NCBI RefSeq assembly: GCF_013004065.1
Contig: NZ_CP053084.1
Span: 868,001 to 932,000, forward strand
DNA length: 64,000 nt
Direction of reading: 5' to 3'
Source: Limnobacter sp. SAORIC-580
GTDB taxonomy: Bacteria > Pseudomonadota > Gammaproteobacteria > Burkholderiales > Burkholderiaceae_B
Of the stretch, positions 8,976 to 17,002 are shown one piece after another. Below the pieces are notes generated by a model. That model was not told the DNA's origin. It ran no database searches and was given only the letters and a program-made list of their open reading frames with translations. A program made the translations under genes and the position numbers. Numbering within the stretch: the stretch's first letter is position 1; each line of letters opens with the position of its first letter.

Positions 8976-9452
8976 ATGAAGGGTTCGAGCAAAGTGATTG
9001 CGGCGTTGAATGCGCAATTGAAGAATGAGTTGACCGCGATTAACCAGTATTTCCTGCATTCGCGAATTTTCGGCAACTGGGGTCTCGATGTGCTGAAGAA
9101 AAAGGAATACGAGGAATCTATTGGCGAAATGAAGCATGCCGATTTGCTGATTGAGCGTGTACTGATGCTGGATGGTTTGCCCAATTTGCAAGACCTGGGT
9201 AAGTTGATGATTGGCGAAAACACACGCGAGATTCTGGAAAGCGACTTGAAAATGGAAAGCGCGGCCCAGGTGACGATCAAAGACGGCATCAAAGTTTCTG
9301 AAGACGAGCGTGATTATGTTTCTCGCGACATTCTGAAAGAAATTCTGGAAGACACCGAAGAACACATCGATTGGCTGGAAACCCAGCTGAGCTTGATTGA
9401 CAGGGTAGGTTTACAGAATTACGAGCAATCCATGATGGGTGTTTCAGAGTAA
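8976..9452 (+). CDS. bfr: Bacterioferritin
   Basis: Iron-storage protein forming 24-subunit heme-containing shells. Exactly 158 residues from the ATG at 8976, as in E. coli Bfr. A GGGAG ribosome site lies 8 bases before this start, so the ATG at 8958 is not preferred. The four-helix ferritin fold shows ferroxidase ligands in ALNAQLKNELTAINQYFLHS, EMKHADLLIERVL and DILEDTEEHIDWLETQ, and a methionine in the usual heme-ligand region (KMESAAQ). The associated ferredoxin gene bfd follows on the same strand. Confidence 0.95.
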   Translation: MKGSSKVIAALNAQLKNELTAINQYFLHSRIFGNWGLDVLKKKEYEESIGEMKHADLLIERVLMLDGLPNLQDLGKLMIGENTREILESDLKMESAAQVTIKDGIKVSEDERDYVSRDILKEILEDTEEHIDWLETQLSLIDRVGLQNYEQSMMGVSE

Positions 9453-9468
9453 ATCGTCTAACATTTTT

Positions 9469-9542
9469 CAAATTGCGTTGAAAAAATACTTGATTATAGT
9501 AATGCGAATCATTATTATTAATTTCAAGTTCAACGCAATTTG
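9469..9542. repeat. 14-base perfect inverted repeat flanking the bfd Fur box
   Basis: CAAATTGCGTTGAA at 9469-9482 is repeated in reverse complement at 9529-9542, with 46 bases between. The Fur-like box is in the spacer and the right arm touches the bfd ribosome site. It could be a DNA-level operator, or a hairpin that hides the ribosome site in transcripts reading through from bfr. Confidence 0.6.
9498..9516 (+). promoter_or_regulatory. Fur-like box before bfd
   Basis: The core AATGCGAATCATTATT agrees with the Fur consensus at 14 of 19 positions in the best register. It lies 35 bases before the bfd start, as expected for a ferredoxin needed to release iron under starvation. Confidence 0.65.
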
Positions 9543-9551
9543 AGGCCCACC

Positions 9552-9752
9552 GTGATCGTCTGCATTTGTGCCAACGTAAGCGACCGTACCATTTCTGAAG
9601 CCGTGCGCAGCGGTTGTGGATCTGTAGACGACATCACCATGAAAACCGGTGCATGTTCAGGCTGTGGCCAGTGCCGCATGCACTGTCAAAGTGAAATTGA
9701 TGCGCACAACACGCTGATTCAGGTTAGCGAAATGAGCCAGCAAACAGTTTAG
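9552..9752 (+). CDS. bfd: Bacterioferritin-associated ferredoxin
   Basis: Small [2Fe-2S] protein that reduces bacterioferritin to release stored iron. The four cysteines follow the Bfd pattern: C-I-C near the N-terminus (VCICANVSD) and CSGCGQC about 30 residues later. I chose the GTG at 9552 because GAGG ends 6 bases before it and the product then begins at VIVCIC like known Bfd proteins; a TTG at 9540 would add four residues. It is 66 residues long and follows bfr and a Fur-like box. Confidence 0.9.
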   Translation: MIVCICANVSDRTISEAVRSGCGSVDDITMKTGACSGCGQCRMHCQSEIDAHNTLIQVSEMSQQTV

Positions 9753-9785
9753 TAAAGCACTTGGTGGAGCACCTGGCTCCCCTGC

Positions 9786-10535
9786 CTACAATCCAAATTT
9801 CAGTATTCTTGCGGCTGGTCTGCTCACGCTGGGGCCATCCGGGCCTTGTTCAGGGCTTGAGCCTGGTGACTCCGCCAATCTTCTTTTCGCAATATTCCGG
9901 GGCAACACAGTGCCTGCGTCGTGGCGACACTTGTCGAAATAATCCAGCCATGGTTGAACCTTAGCGTTGGCCTGTGTTTGTCCTCCACATTGTTCTACAA
10001 ACTCCTGGTCGGTTCGTCTGGCTTTGTAATCGGCCAGGCAGTCCGCCAACATTCCTGTCTGCAGGCCATGAATGGTATGCGGATTGAATTGGTACTTCAG
10101 AAAACCCGGGGTGCTGGAATGGACAATGTCAATTTTCAGGTCGGGCGCATTGTCGCGCGGCATGTGCAACACATGCGCAAAATTCGCGTCGCGTTTCAAA
10201 TTCAGTCCGCCCAGTGTTTCTGTGTTCGCAAGCTCTACGCGACGAATCGCAGTGTCATTGACAACCACATCTAGATCATGAGGCATTGGCAATGCACACG
10301 TGGCGTTGGGGTGTTCAAGTGCATGAAGGTGCATGCTGGCGCTACCCACCAAAGTGTAGTTACCGCGACCGCCCAGCAGGGTGTCCAGAGCGTGAATTAG
10401 CTTGTTTGCATCGATGCCGGGCAGCGCGCTTTCAAGGGCAGTTGTAATGAGGGGGTTCAGCAGCAAATTTTGAGTGTGATCGGGAGAGTGACAAAGCGAA
10501 GAGGAAATAAGGGGAAATGAAGACGATGCTTCCAT
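9786..10535 (-). CDS. Nucleotidyltransferase-like protein of unknown role
   Basis: 249-residue soluble protein I do not recognise as a named family. Residues about 55-95 read GRGNYTLVGSASMHLHAL followed by PMPHDLDVVVND. A GS motif followed by a D-x-D is the usual core of minimal nucleotidyltransferases, which suggests that fold. The remainder has no further clear motif; the C-terminal 40 residues look disordered (proline and serine rich). No signal peptide. It stands alone between bfd (convergent, 33-base gap) and the divergent FecA-like receptor. Iron regulation is possible but not shown. Confidence 0.6.
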   Translation of the reverse strand: MEASSSFPLISSSLCHSPDHTQNLLLNPLITTALESALPGIDANKLIHALDTLLGGRGNYTLVGSASMHLHALEHPNATCALPMPHDLDVVVNDTAIRRVELANTETLGGLNLKRDANFAHVLHMPRDNAPDLKIDIVHSSTPGFLKYQFNPHTIHGLQTGMLADCLADYKARRTDQEFVEQCGGQTQANAKVQPWLDYFDKCRHDAGTVLPRNIAKRRLAESPGSSPEQGPDGPSVSRPAARILKFGL

Positions 10536-10640
10536 GTTGATCGACCGCAGTTGAATTGATTGTGTAACTTTATTGGAGAGAAGGGTTCAATATTTAACGC
10601 GTTTTGATGGCAGTGGTTATTTTTACATGCAAAATTTAAT

Positions 10641-10659
10641 GATAATAGAAACAATTATC
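10641..10659 (+). promoter_or_regulatory. Fur-like box before the FecA-like receptor
   Basis: GATAATAGAAACAATTATC has perfect outer arms (GATAAT-N7-ATTATC) and matches the Fur consensus at 14 of 19 positions. It ends 17 bases before the receptor ATG, so it would overlap the core promoter. Confidence 0.75.
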
Positions 10660-10676
10660 AATAACTAAAGATAGTC

Positions 10677-12755
10677 ATGTTTAATCCTGTCCACAGCAAA
10701 TATTCCATCAATTTCAAACTCGCACCGGTTGATTGTCTCGCGAGGGCGGTTGCTCTCGCTTGCTTGTCTTTTAGCGGGGTTTCAGTAGCACAGACCCTGG
10801 CACCCGTCACTGTCCAATCCGACTGGTTGGGTCCACCCACCGAGGAAAGTGTGAAAGCCTACACAGGTGCGCGCACGGTGCTTGAGAAAGAAGATCTTGA
10901 GGAACGTGGTGCTTTGAACCTGGAAGATGCCTTGCGCCGTGTGCCGGGTGTTCAAGTACTGGACGAAACCGGCACCGGAATTTTGCCCAACATTGGTGTG
11001 CGTGGTTTGAACCCTTTGCGCAGCGAACGTTTGCAAATTTTGGTGGATGGTTACCCGATTGCCATTGGCCCTTACACCAACGTGGGCCTGTCGCTATTTC
11101 CCGTTACATTGCCCAGCCTTGAAGCTGTAGATTTGGTGCGGGGTGGTGCTGCCGTGCATTACGGGCCGAACAACGTGGGCGGTGTGCTGAATTTGGTGAC
11201 CAAGCCCATTCCCACGAAAACCAGCCAGACCTTCCGCGAGCGCCTTCAAATTTCCGAAGAAACTGGCAACATGCTGACCGACACTTACTACCGAATTGGT
11301 GGTTTTGTGCGTGAAGACCTTGGCTTGCAATTTCAGGCCAACATTGTGGATGGCAAGGGCCAGCGTGATCGTTCAGACACCGAAGTGCGTAACTTCATTG
11401 TGGATGGCGAGTACTACCTGAACCCCGACAACGATTTCAAAGCGCAGTTGCAGTATTACGAAGTGAAGGCTGAATTGCCTGGTGCCTTAAGCCCAGCTGC
11501 CTATGATCAAAACCCAAACCAGTCGCAAAAGCCTTTTGATGCGTACGACGCAGACATGTGGCGCGGCACTTTTACCTGGAATCATTCGTTTTCCGACGAT
11601 TTCAAGCTGACATGGCGCAATTTTGCGCACCAAGCAAATCGCACGTTCTTCTTCAGCCAGTCAGCCACTTTCTCGGATGACCCAGCACAAACGCCAGCGT
11701 TTGTTCTCGATTCCCCACGCGTGTTCAGTGTGCATGGCACGGAACCAAGGTTCACCAAGCAGATAGCCAACCACACAGTGATTGCAGGTGCGCGTTTTGT
11801 TGAAGAAGATGTGCGCTTTGATGTAAGCCGCACCACGCTTGCAACAGGGGCAGTGAATCCGTTCCGCCGCTGGGACTTTACCACCAAGGCGATGGCTTAC
11901 TACGTCAGCGACACCATTGCATTGATGGACGATCGTTTGAAAGTAACGCCGGGCATTCGTTATGAAGATGTTGAAACCCGCTACCGTGATTTGAATACCG
12001 GTACCGAGTTTCAGAACAACCCCGATGAATGGTTGCCTGGCTTGACTGTGGGTTACCAGGCCACGAAAGATGTGTTCGTATTTACCAATGCGCAGCGTTC
12101 ATTGGTGCCGGTGCAAACGGCACAGGTGACGCGCGGTGGTGATGTGGGCAATGAAACCGCCGAGAACTACGAAATCGGTTCACGCTGGCAGATCAACCCG
12201 CAAGCCAATATTGCGGCAACGCTGTTCCGGGTGGATTACAAAGACCAGATCGTTTTCGATACAGGCGCATTCCGCAACCTGGGGGAAACACGCCAAGAAG
12301 GCGTTGAGCTGGAAGGTCGCTGGAACCTGAACAGCCAAACTGAACTGGGAATGAGTTATACCTATCTGGATACGGAGCAATTGTCGGGCGCTGATCAAGG
12401 CAAGGAACTTCGCAATGCACCCACGCACCATTTGGGGTTGGATGCGGTGTACAAGTTTGGCAATTGGACGGCCAACGCAAATGCCCTGTATGTTTCTGAA
12501 AGCTTCAGTGATTCAGCCAACACACAGGTTGAAACTGCCAACGGCAGTGCTGGTGAATTGCCCGCCTACACTTTGGTGAACATGCGCGTGGGGCGTGATT
12601 TCCCGATTGGGCAAGGCAAAAACATGAATCTTGGTTTTGGGATCAATAACCTGTTTGACGAACAGTACTTCTTCCGGGGTGTGGACGTAAGCACAACCGG
12701 TCGCGTACCCGCACCTGGGCGTATGTTGCTGGTAGAAATGCAGCTTGATTTCTAA
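10677..12755 (+). CDS. FecA-like TonB-dependent receptor
   Basis: Outer-membrane receptor of 692 residues that resembles ferric dicitrate receptor FecA in its plug (IGVRGLNPLRSERLQILVDG, VDLVRGGAAVHYGPNNVGGVLNLVTKPIP), but without FecA's N-terminal signalling domain and with no fecIR genes nearby. A signal sequence cut near SVAQ precedes a short TonB-box region (TLAPVTVQSD). The barrel ends in the expected aromatic pattern (MQLDF). Ferric citrate or another carboxylate is an inference from the plug only. A strong Fur-like box overlaps the promoter, and a terminator follows directly. Confidence 0.88.
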   Translation: MFNPVHSKYSINFKLAPVDCLARAVALACLSFSGVSVAQTLAPVTVQSDWLGPPTEESVKAYTGARTVLEKEDLEERGALNLEDALRRVPGVQVLDETGTGILPNIGVRGLNPLRSERLQILVDGYPIAIGPYTNVGLSLFPVTLPSLEAVDLVRGGAAVHYGPNNVGGVLNLVTKPIPTKTSQTFRERLQISEETGNMLTDTYYRIGGFVREDLGLQFQANIVDGKGQRDRSDTEVRNFIVDGEYYLNPDNDFKAQLQYYEVKAELPGALSPAAYDQNPNQSQKPFDAYDADMWRGTFTWNHSFSDDFKLTWRNFAHQANRTFFFSQSATFSDDPAQTPAFVLDSPRVFSVHGTEPRFTKQIANHTVIAGARFVEEDVRFDVSRTTLATGAVNPFRRWDFTTKAMAYYVSDTIALMDDRLKVTPGIRYEDVETRYRDLNTGTEFQNNPDEWLPGLTVGYQATKDVFVFTNAQRSLVPVQTAQVTRGGDVGNETAENYEIGSRWQINPQANIAATLFRVDYKDQIVFDTGAFRNLGETRQEGVELEGRWNLNSQTELGMSYTYLDTEQLSGADQGKELRNAPTHHLGLDAVYKFGNWTANANALYVSESFSDSANTQVETANGSAGELPAYTLVNMRVGRDFPIGQGKNMNLGFGINNLFDEQYFFRGVDVSTTGRVPAPGRMLLVEMQLDF

Positions 12756-12773
12756 TCGCTTGATGCAAGGTCC

Positions 12774-12812
12774 AAAAGCCGGTGGGGAAGCAATTCGTCA
12801 CCGGCTTTTTTT
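12774..12812. terminator. Bidirectional rho-independent terminator
   Basis: AAAGCCGGTG pairs with CACCGGCTTT around a 16-base loop and is flanked by A residues on the left and seven T residues on the right. It can end both the FecA-like gene (plus) and the pentaheme cytochrome gene (minus). Confidence 0.85.
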
Positions 12813-12813
12813 A

Positions 12814-14724
12814 TTACTGGCCGCGTTGTTTGTCCACTTCGACAGACGCAACACCACTGGCCGTGTTGCCCCAGCTTCGGCGAATGTAAGTGACCACCGC
12901 TGCAATGTCGTTGTTGCTCAGTTCTACACGATAAGGTGGCATGCCATGTGGGTAGGGCGCAGCTTGTGTGCTGGGTGAAAACCCGCCGTTGAGCACCATG
13001 CGAATGGCATTGACCGGGTTGGGCGCAATCACATTGACATTGCCCGCCAAGGCCGGGAACTGATTGGCTTTCCCTTCTCCTTGCTTGCCATGACATTCCG
13101 CGCAGGTGTTGGTGTAAATGTTTTCGCCCCGCTGCATCAGTGGCAGCAAGGTACGTTGCCCAAGGCCTGTCGATTCTTTTTCTGAAGGGGCTTGTGCCGG
13201 CAGGCTTTTAAGGTACACCGCCATGGCTTGTATATCGGCGGCCGTGGCAAATTGCAGACTGTGCGCCACCACTTCGGCCATGGGGCCGTATGTTGCGGCA
13301 TGCCGGTTAACTCCGCTTTGCAAGTACTGGGCAATGTCGCTTTCACTCCATTTGCCCAGACCGTGCAGGGAGTGATTGTTCAGCGCTGGTGCAAACCAGT
13401 CCAGTACCGGAATGGTGGCACCGCTTAAATTCAGTTTGTCTTTCAATCCACCCAAAGTGTTCCGTGGTGTGTGGCAAGCCGCGCAATGTCCTGGGCCGTT
13501 GATCAGGTAGGCCCCTCGATTCCACAGTGCTGTTTGCGTGGTATCAGGTTTGAATTCGCCCTCAGTAAAGTACAGTGCTCGCCACACGGCCAGAAGTGGG
13601 CGCTGGTTGAAGGGAAACTGCAAGGAAGGCTTGGGTGTTTTTTGAGCAATCGCGGGCAGGCGCTTTAAGTAAGCGAATAAGTCATCGACTTCAGCCCGGC
13701 TCATTTTGGTGTAGTCGGTGTAGGGAAATGCCGGGTAAAGGTAGTCGCCATTTTTCGAGACACCACTGTGCATGGCTTTGTAAAAATCATCTGCAGTCCA
13801 GCTGCCCAATCCGTGCTCGGCATTGGGGGTTAAGTTGGTGCTGTAAATTTTGCCGAAAGGTGTTTCGATGGCGCGGCCACCAGCATAAGGCTTTTTGGGA
13901 TTGGCTGTGTGACAACCGGCACAATTGCCCAAACGCGCCAAATAGGCGCCGCGTTTTTCTTGCGCTGACAGCACATTCAATGCGATCGGCTCTGGCGATA
14001 CATTGTTGTTACCGGGCACTGCTGTGGTGGTGTGTGTGCCGCATTTCAAAGGAAACTGAATACTGTTGGCCGGTGCGGCTTTTGGGTTTTCAGGTACTGG
14101 CTGTGCGGCCAAATAAGCTGTTGCTGTATTCAATTGCTCGGGGCTGAGTGCTTTCACCAGTGCGTGCATGCAATCGGGGTCGGCGGCTTGGCGCTGCCCG
14201 TTGCGCCATTTGCCCAGTTGCGCGTTCAGGTAATCGCGTGGCAAACCCAGCAAGCCTGGTGTATAGGGCTCAACTCCGGTCAGTGCTTGTCCGTGGCAGG
14301 CCGCGCAGGCGGGAATTTTTTTTGATGCAACACCGTCGAATACCAAACGTTTGCCTTGCTCAAGTTCTGCGGCTGAGGCTGTACTTTTTACGGGTGCAGG
14401 GTAGGGTGGATTTTGCGCAGCAAAGTATCTCGCCATTTGCTGCAAATAATCATTCGACAGATGTTGCACAATGCCGTTCATGGCGGCATGTTGGCGGCCA
14501 CCATCGCGAAATGCGATCAGCTGGTTGTACAGGTAGCCTTCCGGTTTGCCGGCAATGCGCGGGTAATAACCTTCGGCGCTGGCCCGGCCCTCGGCACCAT
14601 GACAGGCCACACAAGCCTGAACACGGTTGGCCATGTCGACTGTGGTGGGTGTTGTATTGCTTTGTGCGTTTGTTGCAAAGCTGGCCAGCAGCAAGAGGGC
14701 GGTGGTGGCAAAACGGGTGGTCAT
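12814..14724 (-). CDS. Pentaheme cytochrome c: cytochrome c4-like part fused to alcohol-dehydrogenase-type triheme part
   Basis: Exported 636-residue cytochrome with five CxxCH sites: CVACH (38-42), CAACH (140-144), CAGCH (268-272), CAACH (414-418) and CAECH (541-545). I start at the ATG at 14724, where a signal peptide begins (MTTRFATTALLLLASFATNAQ). The first two hemes (about 30-210) look like a di-heme cytochrome c4. The last three (about 255-636) follow the layout of cytochrome subunits of membrane alcohol/gluconate dehydrogenases. It would pass electrons from a periplasmic dehydrogenase to a terminal oxidase. The partner is unknown; the gene ends an iron-uptake run, not a dehydrogenase operon. 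Confidence 0.85.
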   Translation of the reverse strand: MTTRFATTALLLLASFATNAQSNTTPTTVDMANRVQACVACHGAEGRASAEGYYPRIAGKPEGYLYNQLIAFRDGGRQHAAMNGIVQHLSNDYLQQMARYFAAQNPPYPAPVKSTASAAELEQGKRLVFDGVASKKIPACAACHGQALTGVEPYTPGLLGLPRDYLNAQLGKWRNGQRQAADPDCMHALVKALSPEQLNTATAYLAAQPVPENPKAAPANSIQFPLKCGTHTTTAVPGNNNVSPEPIALNVLSAQEKRGAYLARLGNCAGCHTANPKKPYAGGRAIETPFGKIYSTNLTPNAEHGLGSWTADDFYKAMHSGVSKNGDYLYPAFPYTDYTKMSRAEVDDLFAYLKRLPAIAQKTPKPSLQFPFNQRPLLAVWRALYFTEGEFKPDTTQTALWNRGAYLINGPGHCAACHTPRNTLGGLKDKLNLSGATIPVLDWFAPALNNHSLHGLGKWSESDIAQYLQSGVNRHAATYGPMAEVVAHSLQFATAADIQAMAVYLKSLPAQAPSEKESTGLGQRTLLPLMQRGENIYTNTCAECHGKQGEGKANQFPALAGNVNVIAPNPVNAIRMVLNGGFSPSTQAAPYPHGMPPYRVELSNNDIAAVVTYIRRSWGNTASGVASVEVDKQRGQ

Positions 14725-14780
14725 GACTACAGCTCGTGTTGAATGTGGGGCAATTATACGCCTACAACACAAGCGACCGC

Positions 14781-15071
14781 TTAACTTGACCGGGCGAGCA
14801 CCCATGCCAAAACAACGGCCAGTGCCGCCGTTGCCATGACCCACACCACCAATCCAAAAGCTATTCCTTGCATGAAGCTGAGTGTGATTGCGCTTAGCAG
14901 CAAGGCGAGCAGGCCAGCGGTGCGGCGTGCCCCCACTGAACGTAAGCCAATCGCATTACAACGTCCAGCCCAACGGCGATGACGAAAATGCGCCTGTTGT
15001 GAAAGTGCGATCAACAGCAAACCTGAAAACAGAAGCGAAAAAGCCAGCGCAACTTGTAGGGTTAGGCGCAT
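14781..15071 (-). CDS. DUF3325-like small membrane protein
   Basis: 96 residues with three hydrophobic helices (about 7-24, 50-68 and 70-92) and a basic segment between the first two. Size, helix layout and position after a PepSY gene match DUF3325 proteins that accompany siderophore receptors. It overlaps the PepSY gene by 10 bases. Function unknown; probably an inner-membrane partner of the PepSY protein. Confidence 0.7.
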   Translation of the reverse strand: MRLTLQVALAFSLLFSGLLLIALSQQAHFRHRRWAGRCNAIGLRSVGARRTAGLLALLLSAITLSFMQGIAFGLVVWVMATAALAVVLAWVLARSS

Positions 15072-16678
15072 TCAAAAGCCTCGTTGGGAGTGACTATTTT
15101 GCAAGCGGTGTATGTGCCCATTGCAACCATGAGAAGCAAACCCATGTCGATGGCCAGTGAATTCATGTCCCCTTGATCAAGGGCGGCTGCGAACATGCCA
15201 CCTGTGTTGATTTGATTGAGCAGCCAAGCCAGCGCACACAGGGCTGTGAACACAACCGTGGGTTGAAACCACTGGCTGCTGCGGTGCGCGGCTGCCTGGT
15301 TTTCCAGCCGTTTGAATCGGACGGCGTTGACAAAAGCCCAGATTATCGTGAGCACCCACACGCCATAAAACACCCATGTTTCGGTGGTTGCGCGGTTAGG
15401 AAGTTGGTTGGGAAGAAGCTGATTTGCCACAAGATACGCGGCAGTGGCAATCATCATGCCGACAGTGCCGCCCACAGTCAGGGCTTGAACCACGGTAAAG
15501 CCTGGCAGTTTTTTCTTGTGGTGTTGAATGCGGCGCGACTCCAGCCAAAACAAAAAACCGGTGTGAATCATGAAGCAGCCCAACAAACCACCCACCACGT
15601 ACAGCACTCGAAGTGCAGTGTGGTCAAACTGTATGAAGTGCAGGCCGTTGATCCAGTGGGTAAAGCTCTTGATGGGTTTGGGTTGATGCGCATGGAGCAG
15701 TTCGCCGGTATGCAACAGCACTGTGTCGGCATGTGTACTCATTGTGATACTGCGCTCGGGAAATACCCTGCGAATTTCGAGTGTGGCGTTGCTGTCGCTC
15801 AAGTTGCGAATATTGATTGAATCGGCACGCGCAGTTTCGCCCAGCGCCTGAGTCCAGGCAGCCTCACGTGCTTGAACCAAAGTTGGCACGGTTTTCAATG
15901 CGGCGATTTGTTGCCCGGGGTCCTCAGTAAAACCGCTGGGAGGCATGTTGATAAAACCACTCATGGCTTTTTGGGAGGCAGCTTTGTCACCATCAAATGC
16001 GGTTAGTGTGGCCCACGGAAAATAGATGGAAAAGAAGATCAGCAGGCCAGTGAATGTGATGATGAAGTGAAAGGGCAGTGCCACCACGCTGCTCAGGTTG
16101 TGCAAGTCAAGAAGGCTGCGCACAGTGTGTTTTTTCGGACGAAACACAAAGAACTCAGCCAGAAGTTTCCGGTGAATGACAATTCCGCTGATCAGCAGGG
16201 CCATCATCGCCAAACCTGCGATCCCGAGCAGAAAATAGCCGACATTGTTCCATGCAATATTGAATTTGTAGTGGAAGGGAAAAAAGAAACCGCTGCCACC
16301 CAACGTGTGTTCGTTGGACACCACTTTGCCCGTGTCGGGGTCCATGAAATAGGCCTTCAAAGTTCGGTCGGGTTTGACAATCCGAATCAGTGTCATGGGC
16401 GTACGTTCGGTGGGTAAGCGCAGTCGTATATTGTCCGACTCGGGCGCCAACTCTCGCGCTTTCAGCAATACGGTTTCAAGTTGTTGGGGGCTCAGTGTGC
16501 AACATTCACCAGCAACACTGCGGCTTTCCGGGTGCATCCAGCGATCGAACTCTTTGTCGAATACGGTGAGCGTACCCATCCAGAACACAGCGAATAGAAG
16601 GAAGCCGATGAAGAGTCCAAACCAGGTGTGAAACCAGGCCATGTGTTGACGAATGGAAGGTGCTTTCTGCTTGCTCAC
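15062..16678 (-). CDS. PepSY-associated inner-membrane protein (PiuB-like)
   Basis: 538-residue membrane protein of the PepSY_TM/PiuB family. Helices are visible at about 18-38 (WFHTWFGLFIGFLLFAVFWM), 148-172, 200-222, 355-378 and several near the C-terminus. Periplasmic PepSY-like segments lie between helices 1 and 2. Conserved histidines occur in the helices (HTWFGL, LHNLSSVVALPFHF, HTGFLF). Relatives are co-transcribed with siderophore receptors and may act as inner-membrane ferric reductases. Its neighbours (receptor, DUF3649, DUF3325) form the usual set. Confidence 0.85.
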   Translation of the reverse strand: MSKQKAPSIRQHMAWFHTWFGLFIGFLLFAVFWMGTLTVFDKEFDRWMHPESRSVAGECCTLSPQQLETVLLKARELAPESDNIRLRLPTERTPMTLIRIVKPDRTLKAYFMDPDTGKVVSNEHTLGGSGFFFPFHYKFNIAWNNVGYFLLGIAGLAMMALLISGIVIHRKLLAEFFVFRPKKHTVRSLLDLHNLSSVVALPFHFIITFTGLLIFFSIYFPWATLTAFDGDKAASQKAMSGFINMPPSGFTEDPGQQIAALKTVPTLVQAREAAWTQALGETARADSINIRNLSDSNATLEIRRVFPERSITMSTHADTVLLHTGELLHAHQPKPIKSFTHWINGLHFIQFDHTALRVLYVVGGLLGCFMIHTGFLFWLESRRIQHHKKKLPGFTVVQALTVGGTVGMMIATAAYLVANQLLPNQLPNRATTETWVFYGVWVLTIIWAFVNAVRFKRLENQAAAHRSSQWFQPTVVFTALCALAWLLNQINTGGMFAAALDQGDMNSLAIDMGLLLMVAMGTYTACKIVTPNEAFECA

Positions 16679-16687
16679 GACTGGGGT

Positions 16688-17002
16688 TTACCAAGGAAAG
16701 TAGATGACGATTGCACACAGCAAACCAAACAACAGTCCCTGGGCACTTAGCCAGGCCAGGCTCGCTGTGCAATAAACCCACAGCATCCAACAAGGCATGG
16801 CCAGGTAGGCCAGCAGCAGGCCAAGGGTCAAGGCTTCGCTTTGCTCCATGCCTGCTTTGAACAGCAAAATGGCCAATGCTGCTGCAAACAGATTGGCCAA
16901 AGCCAACCCCGCAGGAAATGCCAGCAGCAGGCAAACAATTTGCCGACTGCTGATTTTTAGCCACTGTGTTTTAGAAACGGTAGTTTGCACTGAACACCAC
17001 AT
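16688..17002 (-). CDS. DUF3649-like small membrane protein
   Basis: Short hydrophobic protein with two to three helices (the FPAGLALANLFAAALAILLF stretch and the MLWVYCTASLAWLSAQGLLFGLLC region). It lies between a siderophore receptor and a PepSY gene, the normal place for DUF3649 proteins. The start is uncertain: the frame is open into the receptor gene, ATGs occur at 17002 and 17017 (both overlapping the receptor 3' end) and none has a good ribosome site. I list 17002. Function unknown; likely part of the iron-uptake membrane set. Confidence 0.65.
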   Translation of the reverse strand: MWCSVQTTVSKTQWLKISSRQIVCLLLAFPAGLALANLFAAALAILLFKAGMEQSEALTLGLLLAYLAMPCWMLWVYCTASLAWLSAQGLLFGLLCAIVIYFPW

